Below are positions 23,730-28,430 of a stretch of 28,430 nucleotides of DNA, in pieces. The stretch is from IMG/VR virus record IMGVR_UViG_3300042505_000659, positions 1 through 28,430 of that record, one strand, 5' to 3'. Below the pieces are notes generated by a model, which saw only the letters and a list, made by a program, of their open reading frames with translations, was not told the origin of the DNA and did not search any database. Position numbers and translations under genes: made by a program. Positions within the stretch are counted from its first letter, which is position 1; the number at the start of each line of letters is the position of its first letter. This DNA comes from a virus.

Positions 23730-23985
23730 TTCCGTAAATTGATGTGTAAATACCTACTAAACCAACCAAACACCAAAATGCATTTAGGATAATGTATGCA
23801 CGATTGTCTCTTTCCCATGCAGCATAAGTTAAAATGACAGCATCAATAGTATTCCATATCCACATATAAAGGAAAGGAGTTTGCGGGCCCATGATAGAAA
23901 GAGTACCAAATGCAATGATTCTCATTACTACTCCGATATTTTCCATCCATTTGATTGTGTTTTCACTTAGTAACTTTAACTTCAT
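23713..23985 (-). CDS. Small three-span membrane protein
   Basis: 90 residues. Hydrophobic segments at about 18-37, 39-56 and 65-83, with the pattern WNTIDAVILTYAAWERDNRA followed by LNAFWCLVGLVGIYTS. The N-W...N...W..VG..G pattern resembles the small CBU_0592-type membrane protein family and similar conserved phage membrane proteins; the match is from memory. Function unknown. It lies 8 nt after the 341-residue gene and overlaps the 51-residue gene. Confidence 0.7.
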   Translation of the reverse strand: MKLKLLSENTIKWMENIGVVMRIIAFGTLSIMGPQTPFLYMWIWNTIDAVILTYAAWERDNRAYIILNAFWCLVGLVGIYTSIYGNGLSH

Positions 23986-23993
23986 ATAACTTA

Positions 23994-25019
23994 TTATTTA
24001 ATTTTTATGTTTTTAATTTGTTCTTGTAGTTCTACTACCTTACGAGCAAGATACCCTTGATTTTGTGCATCCGTAGTTTGGCCTTGTTGTATTTGTTTTT
24101 CTACATTTGCTCTATCTTCTTTTGCCTTTCTCTCTATATCGGACAAACCTTTATCTAATTCTTTTTTAGCATCATCTAAATCAGTCTTGATAGTATTAAT
24201 AGGATTAGTTTCAACGGATATCAATCTACTACTTTCAGTTTTCTTAACACTATGATTGTCTTCGTCACTATCGGACTCTGCAATAAGGTCTTTTTGAATT
24301 ATACCATAGATATTAGGAGTAGGTATTATACCATCAAAGAAAGTACTCTTAATACGATTAAAATCTTTTCTGAGTAAATCTAATTGTTTATCTAACTCTA
24401 TAAGGAAGGTTTGTAGTTTGAGTGGGTCGAAAATAGTTTTTTCTTGGTCGGTTACTACTGCAATAGGTACAAACGTATAGTGAGGGTTTAATTCTTTATC
24501 TACCATCTTTTCGTAGTCTACCACCTCAAATTTATCGGATGGCCTTTCACTCACCTTATCTAATGTATAATTGATTTGGTCTATCAACTTCTTTGGTATA
24601 CCTTCTACTAATCCATTATCTACATCATCAATATAAGATACATCTACAACACCTGCCTGTCTATTCTGTAAATCTCTACTCGTTATACTCTTTTGTAGTT
24701 GGGTTACGTCCAATTCAATAATCTTAATTGTTTTACCCATACCTACTTCTTTATCCTTTACCTTTAACTTGCCATTCTCTACGATATCATAGTGTGGGTT
24801 CTTTGAATCTTTTATATCATTAAGGGTTTTTAAGGAACATAGATAGTCTCCTCCTATCTTTACTATAATACCATTTCCTTTAATAACTGGTTTAAGATTA
24901 TTAAATGGTATACCGATGGGTAGATATATAGGTTTGATAGCAGTAGAAGCTGAAATTTTCCAATTCTTGCCATCGGTTGTATATCTTTCGGGGTTTTGTG
25001 TTATAGGTTTAATACTCAT
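23994..25019 (-). CDS. Hypothetical protein with beta-rich N-terminus and coiled-coil C-terminus
   Basis: 341 residues. The first 150 residues are beta-rich and repetitive (GIPFNNLKPVIKGNGIIVKI type), followed by mixed structure, and a C-terminal coiled coil from about 285 (DLDDAKKELDKGLSDIERKA). A Ser/Asp/Glu-rich stretch at about 248-262 (AESDSDEDNHSVKK) is disordered. No family recognised; the layout suits a virion or scaffold-like structural protein. The ATG overlaps the end of the 106-residue gene by 11 nt. Confidence 0.7.
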   Translation of the reverse strand: MSIKPITQNPERYTTDGKNWKISASTAIKPIYLPIGIPFNNLKPVIKGNGIIVKIGGDYLCSLKTLNDIKDSKNPHYDIVENGKLKVKDKEVGMGKTIKIIELDVTQLQKSITSRDLQNRQAGVVDVSYIDDVDNGLVEGIPKKLIDQINYTLDKVSERPSDKFEVVDYEKMVDKELNPHYTFVPIAVVTDQEKTIFDPLKLQTFLIELDKQLDLLRKDFNRIKSTFFDGIIPTPNIYGIIQKDLIAESDSDEDNHSVKKTESSRLISVETNPINTIKTDLDDAKKELDKGLSDIERKAKEDRANVEKQIQQGQTTDAQNQGYLARKVVELQEQIKNIKIK

Positions 25020-25329
25020 CGATGTAATCTAAATCTTTTGTTATTTCTTTATATGCCTTTCTATATAATCTTAAGTCGTCTTGTATCTTACTCTTTCTTT
25101 TTGTTTTAATATCCCAAATAGTCATTTGTAGTTCTTTATATAAACCTAAGTCAACTACATCTATTATTATATTATTGATTTCTAATTCTTTTTTATATCT
25201 GTCGAATGCTAAATCATCTTTAATTTCTTCTTTATATTCGGTTAGAGGTTGCATTTTAAATATCTTTGCAACTCCAATTGATGTACCAAAATCTTGTGCT
25301 GCTCTGTCAAATACTTCTTCTTTTAACAT
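25009..25329 (-). CDS. Hypothetical 106-residue protein
   Basis: Charged, mixed alpha/beta protein with a basic helical C-terminal half (WDIKTKRKSKIQDDLRLYRK). No known motif seen. Start at MLKEEVFDRAAQDFG, 9 nt after the previous gene; stop overlaps the next gene by 11 nt. Codon use matches neighbours. Confidence 0.65.
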   Translation of the reverse strand: MLKEEVFDRAAQDFGTSIGVAKIFKMQPLTEYKEEIKDDLAFDRYKKELEINNIIIDVVDLGLYKELQMTIWDIKTKRKSKIQDDLRLYRKAYKEITKDLDYIDEY

Positions 25330-25338
25330 AGATTAAGT

Positions 25339-25548
25339 TTAATAAGGTTTGTTATCTCTTTTAATGGGTATTACTACTTTCTTTTGCATTACTGTAGACA
25401 TATGTGGTGTAAGATTAATTCCTAAAGCTCTATCACTTCCCCATCCCTGATTACCACAACGAGTTATAAAGTCCTCATCGTTTTCTCCATCAAGTCTTTC
25501 ACATCTACCTTCTAACACTTTAACCAATACCTCTTTTAACTTAATCAT
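25339..25548 (-). CDS. Hypothetical 69-residue protein with MIKLK N-terminus
   Basis: Starts MIKLKEVLVKVLEGRCE, very similar in layout to the N-terminus of the neighbour at 25541 (MIKLKSLLREVKE). The short amphipathic helix ending in a Glu, shared by two otherwise unrelated neighbours, is like the capsid-targeting peptides of T4 internal head proteins. The remainder (residues 20-69) has two Cys and a basic end. Overlaps the upstream gene by 8 nt. Confidence 0.65.
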   Translation of the reverse strand: MIKLKEVLVKVLEGRCERLDGENDEDFITRCGNQGWGSDRALGINLTPHMSTVMQKKVVIPIKRDNKPY

Positions 25549-25873
25549 TTTTATTACCTTTATCTCTAATTAATAATTCACCCAATACCTCTAAACGGCC
25601 TACTTCTCTTTGAAAGTCCATTTGTTCCATATTCATTGATATCTTCTTATATGTTTCGTTAAATTCTTTAATAGCTGATTCTTTATCGAACTTACCTTCT
25701 TCCGCCTTTTTATAGTAAGGTGCTTTAACTTTAAAGTGTTCATAGGTTAATAAAGACAATCCACCCTTCTCCGATGCATTAGATGCAATTTTAGATGCAC
25801 CCTTACCACGTGTTGTTGCAAAGGTTTCGAATGTTTCTTTCACTTCTCTTAATAGACTCTTTAACTTAATCAT
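25541..25873 (-). CDS. Hypothetical 110-residue protein with MIKLK N-terminus
   Basis: I use the ATG at 25873, giving MIKLKSLLREVKETFE, rather than the frame start at 25894, because the downstream neighbour begins with the same MIKLK motif. Residues 15-35 are Thr/Gly/Lys/Ala-rich (ATTRGKGASKIASNASEKGG) and the rest is helical. The Glu after the first helix fits a possible T4-type prohead-protease site. It stands first after a terminator, so its promoter must lie in 25874-25911. Confidence 0.65.
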   Translation of the reverse strand: MIKLKSLLREVKETFETFATTRGKGASKIASNASEKGGLSLLTYEHFKVKAPYYKKAEEGKFDKESAIKEFNETYKKISMNMEQMDFQREVGRLEVLGELLIRDKGNKND

Positions 25874-25911
25874 TTCTGTATGTTTGTAGTACACATAAAT
25901 ATCTTTGAATT

Positions 25912-25940
25912 AAAAAACCCCCTACATTTTAAGTAGAGGG
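25912..25940 (-). terminator. Intrinsic terminator after the 36-residue gene
   Basis: Minus-strand stem CCCTCTAC / GTAGGGGG (8 bp, one G-T pair) followed by TTTTTT (25912-25917). It begins 7 nt after the stop of the 36-residue membrane gene at 25948. Confidence 0.85.
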
Positions 25941-25947
25941 TCTCAGT

Positions 25948-26058
25948 TTATAATTTAATAAACCTTTTGAAAAAAGTAATTGCGTAAGGTAAAACTTTCC
26001 ACCCTACTAATACACCTACCCAAAAAGGATAGTGTAAAACGAAATCTAATACTTCCAT
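25948..26058 (-). CDS. 36-residue single-pass membrane protein
   Basis: ATG at 26058: MEVLDFVLHYPFWVGVLVGW, then KVLPYAITFFKRFIKL. Most of the length is hydrophobic, with a basic C-terminal amphipathic end. An intrinsic terminator starts 7 nt after its stop, which supports a real transcription unit ending here. The small size and topology fit a phage membrane peptide of unknown role (for example holin-like or exclusion), but this is inference. Confidence 0.55.
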   Translation of the reverse strand: MEVLDFVLHYPFWVGVLVGWKVLPYAITFFKRFIKL

Positions 26059-26192
26059 ATTTAATTTAGTTTGGTTAAAAAATAAGTCAACTAATTCCGA
26101 TATCGTATAAATAAGTATCACTTAGGTAAAAGAAAAACACTTATTTTCACTTTGTGTGTATCATACATCATGTCAAAATAACTCGTATAGGG

Positions 26193-26361
26193 AAAAAATT
26201 GGACCCCGGTGTTTTCACCTATCCGACCCGGTTTTACAAAACTCGCTTTTCCTCAGCGACATGAAACTGTTTCCATTCTAGCTCCGAAAAAAAATAATAA
26301 GCACAAGAATCCCGCAACGATGTTACTCATTGCGGGGTCGTGAGGATAACCACTCCCTCAC
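26193..26361 (-). ncRNA. Candidate structured noncoding RNA
   Basis: No open frame of note occupies 26059-26403. On the minus strand the segment contains, in order, GTGAGG/CCTCAC (26340-26361), CCCGCAA/TTGCGGG (26311-26336), GAAAC/GTTTC (26263-26273), CGCT/AGCG (26244-26258), GTTTT/AAAAC (26231-26242) and GGTG/CACC (26208-26219), then TTTTTT at 26193-26198. GC content is clearly above the genome average. Six successive stem-loops and a terminal T-run suggest a small structured RNA. The type is not recognised. An upstream gene starts outside this region, at 26610. Confidence 0.45.
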
Positions 26362-26403
26362 TCTTGCTAAAATAAAAAAAATGAAAACATTAGAACTCCA
26401 ACT

Positions 26404-26610
26404 CTAATTCCTTTTACTTATGTAGCGAGTGTACTTTGTATACTGCGACATTAACTCATTTGCTTTAAGTCTTTGTTCACTTACTACTTCTACTCTGCTA
26501 CCTATGTTTAATTCTTTACACCATTCTATAAATTTATTATCACTCATAGTTTGGTTTCTTAATTTCTCTATTGTATTATACTTCTCTATGTCTATACTAT
26601 TACTATTCAT
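26404..26610 (-). CDS. Hypothetical 68-residue protein
   Basis: Helical protein beginning MNSNSIDIEKYNTIEKLRN with a basic end (YTKYTRYISKRN). No motif recognised. It precedes the hairpin-rich segment; upstream 51-nt gap to the next gene carries no clear element. The real start could also be the Met at position 22 (MSDNKFIEW). Confidence 0.5.
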   Translation of the reverse strand: MNSNSIDIEKYNTIEKLRNQTMSDNKFIEWCKELNIGSRVEVVSEQRLKANELMSQYTKYTRYISKRN

Positions 26611-26661
26611 TATATTACTATTGTTTATTTAACTGAATTTATTTTTATTAAGATTGTCCGA

Positions 26662-26892
26662 TTAAGCTTTCGCTTTCGCAGGATGTAGTTCAAAGATTTG
26701 TTTTAAGTATTCATCTTCGTTCTCCATATCTTCTGCACTCATCTCATTGTATCTTTCGAGTAAAGCAATTGCGGACCGGATTTGTCCTAATTCCTCACTC
26801 GCTTTCCATTTAGGTTTTCCATCTTGCAAACCTTTAATCTTTTTCATCAAAACTACTTCATCTTGTTTCAATTTCATTATTGGGTATTCCAT
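26662..26892 (-). CDS. Hypothetical 76-residue helical protein
   Basis: Two predicted helices with the turn KPKWKASEELGQIRSAIALL and an acidic segment EDMENEDEYLKQ. A second Met at residue 6 (MKLKQDEV) is a possible start. Overlaps the zincin gene by 16 nt, so both are probably translated from one mRNA. No family recognised. Confidence 0.6.
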   Translation of the reverse strand: MEYPIMKLKQDEVVLMKKIKGLQDGKPKWKASEELGQIRSAIALLERYNEMSAEDMENEDEYLKQIFELHPAKAKA

Positions 26893-27296
26893 TTGTCTTT
26901 TTGTTTTAATCGTTTTTTAATATGTGACCAACATACTTTTGTATATTTGTCCTCATTCCTTCGTGCTTCCCTTTCATATGGGTTTCTACTATATGTTCCG
27001 GGGTATCTATCGTATTTTGTAAGTATCGGTTGTAATTGATGTGTCCATTCGTGAATACACGTTCCAATCAATTCCCTGATGTCTAAATTGTTATTGTAAT
27101 AAATGTAAATTTCGTTATCGGTCGCATCGTATTGTCCGCAGTCATCATCCCATCCTTTCACTACATACCAAATTGGTTGATATTTTTTTCTATTATTTAC
27201 TCCCATATGTCTGCGACACCATCGTAAACATATATTTGCAATTGAGACAACTTCTTTCCTTCCTAAACTTTCAATCTTTGTGTTTAGATAAATCAT
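26877..27296 (-). CDS. HExxH zinc metallopeptidase-like protein
   Basis: 139 residues. LIGTCIHEWTHQLQP carries HExxH at 82-86 (His82, Glu83, His86), and NPYEREARRNEDKY further on gives a Glu near 108-110 as a likely third ligand, as in gluzincin-type or SprT-like proteins. Phage proteins of this type are thought to act as small peptidases or structural zincins; no catalytic activity is proven. YDATDNEIYIYYN before the motif is the beta-strand edge seen in this fold. A terminator precedes it and its stop overlaps the next gene. Confidence 0.72.
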   Translation of the reverse strand: MIYLNTKIESLGRKEVVSIANICLRWCRRHMGVNNRKKYQPIWYVVKGWDDDCGQYDATDNEIYIYYNNNLDIRELIGTCIHEWTHQLQPILTKYDRYPGTYSRNPYEREARRNEDKYTKVCWSHIKKRLKQKDKWNTQ

Positions 27297-27314
27297 TCTA
27301 TTGTTTTATGTTAT

Positions 27315-27345
27315 AAAAAAAGTGGTACTCTCGGTGTACCACTTT
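27315..27345 (-). terminator. Intrinsic terminator upstream of zincin gene
   Basis: Minus-strand stem AAAGTGGTAC / GTACCACTTT with loop ACCGAGA, then a T-run ending near 27315. It follows the tRNA-like and repeat region and would end the transcript reading through it. Confidence 0.85.
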
Positions 27346-27350
27346 GTAAC

Positions 27351-27420
27351 TATCAAAGTTTTTCTTTGTAAAGTAAATCGGAGAATAACCATTTGTAAAG
27401 TAACCGAGATAACTTTGATA
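27351..27420. repeat. Inverted and direct repeats next to the tRNA-like sequence
   Basis: TATCAAAGTT (27351-27360) and AACTTTGATA (27411-27420) form a perfect 10-nt inverted repeat. Between them TTTGTAAAGTAA occurs twice (27365 and 27392), followed by ATCGGAG and CCGAG. The RNA could form a long stem enclosing a tandem repeat. Confidence 0.6.
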
Positions 27421-27423
27421 TAG

Positions 27424-27522
27424 AGCGGTGAGCTAGAATTGAACTAACTCCTTTAGTCTGGAGGACTATCGTGCTACCCGCGGGCTTTTACGTCCGTGTG
27501 GATACCATTACACCTTCACCGC
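27424..27522 (-). tRNA. tRNA-Gly-like gene with about 25-30 nt extra sequence
   Basis: On the minus strand the acceptor arms GCGGTGA and TCACCGC (7 bp), discriminator T, and the T-arm GTTAG-TTCAATT-CTAGC are fully tRNA-like. A D-arm GTG-TAATGGTATC-CAC is also present. The anticodon stem is best read as TAGT / ACTA around CCTCCAG, giving anticodon TCC (Gly), with discriminator U73 and G1-C72/C2-G71, as expected of glycine tRNA. Between D-arm and anticodon arm lie about 28 unexplained bases, and position 33 is C, not U. The 99-nt length and odd middle make function uncertain: it may be intron-containing, decayed or structurally novel. Confidence 0.55.
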
Positions 27523-27535
27523 TTCATTAGGACGA

Positions 27536-27575
27536 GGAATCTTTACAACCATAAGAATATGGAATCTTTACAACC
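27536..27575. repeat. 15-nt direct repeat upstream of tRNA-like gene
   Basis: GGAATCTTTACAACC occurs at 27536-27550 and again at 27561-27575, period 25 nt, in the gap between the lipoprotein-like gene and the tRNA-like gene. It may be a processing or binding site; no further copy was noticed in the window. Confidence 0.7.
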
Positions 27576-27585
27576 TCGAACTAAA

Positions 27586-27888
27586 TTATTTTACTACTGA
27601 TGTAGTGTCTACTGTTTGTGTCGCAGTTGAATCAACTACCACTGCAGTTGAATCAGTTTTCACTTCAGTTGAAGCTGAACCACAACTCGCTAAACCAATA
27701 ACTAACAATAAAGACATCGCACCTACTTTCGCAGTTGACAAAATAGATGATAATCTTTTCGCATTATATAATGCTTTTGTAGTAAAGAAATCTCTCTTTT
27801 GTTCACTCAAAGTCGTACTCGCTTCGTTTAAGTTGTTTACTAATTCAGTTACTTGATAATTCACTTTTGTACTAATTTTCTTAGCCAT
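27586..27888 (-). CDS. Putative small lipoprotein or membrane-anchored protein
   Basis: 100 residues. Hydrophobic segment AMSLLLVIGLASCGS at 57-71 ends in a lipobox-like LASC, with Cys about residue 69. The tail (residues 70-100) is Ser/Thr/Val/Asp-rich, as in surface-exposed or exclusion lipoproteins. The N-terminal 56 residues before the span are unusually long for a signal peptide, so either a later start is used or it is a membrane protein with a cytoplasmic domain. A promoter lies about 106 nt upstream of the start. Could serve in superinfection exclusion; not shown. Confidence 0.55.
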   Translation of the reverse strand: MAKKISTKVNYQVTELVNNLNEASTTLSEQKRDFFTTKALYNAKRLSSILSTAKVGAMSLLLVIGLASCGSASTEVKTDSTAVVVDSTATQTVDTTSVVK

Positions 27889-28000
27889 ATTGTTTTTTGG
27901 TTCCCTTTAATTATTAATTGTTCAAAGTCCAATTAGGCGGGTTCCTTTTACCTAATCTTCATTTGTATCTTTATTTCGTTAATGTCTCTTTGTTATATAC

Positions 28001-28029
28001 AATATACGACAAATTTTTGACATTACCAA
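28001..28029 (-). promoter_or_regulatory. Promoter upstream of lipoprotein-like gene
   Basis: Minus strand TTGGTA (28024-28029), 17-nt spacer ATGTCAAAAATTTGTCG, TATATT (28001-28006). Boxes and spacer equal those at 12095. Predicted start about 27994 gives a leader of about 106 nt before the ATG at 27888, longer than at the other copies. Confidence 0.8.
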
Positions 28030-28032
28030 ATC

Positions 28033-28401
28033 TTATTTTAATCTATTCACATATTTGTTTGCAAAATAGTCTCTTACCAACATCGCTTGTTGTCCTAGTG
28101 TTTTTCTTTCATCATTATAATTCCAACCAATCGCATCGGGACCCGATGTTAATGCTTTTGTATACCTACTGATATTATCACTACGATAGTATCCCGATTG
28201 TACCAATCTTTCAATTATATAATTTTGTAATTCCTTTGATATTTGTTCGCAAGTCATAAACTTTTCGGGTTCATTTGCAAATATCAATTCAGCAACTAAC
28301 ATTAGTCGGCTTGTGATATGTTTTTTGTTTGTCTTTTTATCAGTGTACTCCCATTGGTCAATCACTTTGACAATCGGTTGATTTAAATTTTTACTCTTCA
28401 T
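28033..28401 (-). CDS. Hypothetical 122-residue protein
   Basis: Starts MKSKNLNQPIVKVIDQWEY. Residues 28-70 (KHITSRLMLVAELIFANEPE and MTCEQISKELQNYIIERL) look helical and might form a helix-turn-helix-like unit, but no specific family is recognised. The C-terminal part is RYTKALTSGPDAIGWNY followed by a basic tail. It is the first complete gene at the right edge; the promoter for the next gene begins just after its stop. Confidence 0.6.
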   Translation of the reverse strand: MKSKNLNQPIVKVIDQWEYTDKKTNKKHITSRLMLVAELIFANEPEKFMTCEQISKELQNYIIERLVQSGYYRSDNISRYTKALTSGPDAIGWNYNDERKTLGQQAMLVRDYFANKYVNRLK

Positions 28402-28430
28402 TTGTTTTGTTTTTTGTTTATAATTTATTT

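Noticed and set aside
23560-23742. Plus-strand 60-residue frame opposite the 51-residue membrane gene.
   Set aside because: The minus-strand frame has a clear membrane-protein pattern and operon context.
25874-25894. Upstream start (MYYKHTE extension) for the gene ending at 25541.
   Set aside because: The MIKLK start at 25873 matches the neighbour; the longer form adds seven residues with no support.
1-28430. CRISPR arrays and insertion sequences.
   Set aside because: No regularly spaced direct repeats, transposase genes or terminal inverted repeats were seen.

Overview
The window is a stretch of an AT-rich (roughly 30% GC) tailed-phage genome, most likely a T4-like myovirus. The evidence is a set of minus-strand genes for gp6-like and gp25-like baseplate wedge proteins, an OB-fold/beta-helix baseplate hub-like protein and a gp55-like late sigma factor. 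It also carries accessory genes typical of marine or freshwater T4-like phages: Hsp20, peptide deformylase, 2-oxoglutarate/Fe(II) oxygenases, an HD-domain protein and a DUF2061 membrane protein. Every gene I support lies on the minus strand, so transcription runs from high to low coordinates. The host cannot be named from the sequence. Start codons are preceded by A/T-rich sequence without clear Shine-Dalgarno motifs, which would fit a Bacteroidota host, but that is inference.

Layout from right to left, in the direction of transcription. (a) 28401-23574: small early-type genes (an HExxH zincin, a lipoprotein-like protein, several short membrane proteins, two proteins sharing an MIKLK N-terminus), a tRNA-Gly-like sequence with an unusual insert, intrinsic terminators and a hairpin-rich noncoding segment. 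(b) 23434-12126: an island of about 11.3 kb. It begins with a B12-binding radical SAM protein and an ATP-grasp-like/degenerate-Hint protein with a Cys-rich tail. It continues with a 25-codon ORF, a zinc ribbon, two sulfotransferase-like proteins, three SGNH hydrolases and seven Fe(II)/2-oxoglutarate oxygenases. (c) 12064-7396: HD protein, Hsp20, a coiled-coil membrane protein, a nucleotidyltransferase, DUF2061, peptide deformylase and the sigma factor. (d) 7393-1: a NodU/TobZ-type carbamoyltransferase followed by the tail and baseplate genes; the gp6-like gene runs off the left edge.

A recurrent promoter element (TTGGTA, 17 nt, TATATT or TACATT) stands at 28001, 23455, 12095 and 9586. Weaker relatives lie near 11365 and 10942. 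One copy lies just upstream of the radical SAM gene and the next just after the last island gene, with no obvious terminator between them, so the modification island looks like one transcription unit. My main hypothesis is that the island, perhaps with the carbamoyltransferase, decorates a phage or host polymer (protein, peptide or glycan) by hydroxylation, sulfation, acyl removal or transfer, and carbamoylation. The substrate is not identifiable from sequence alone.
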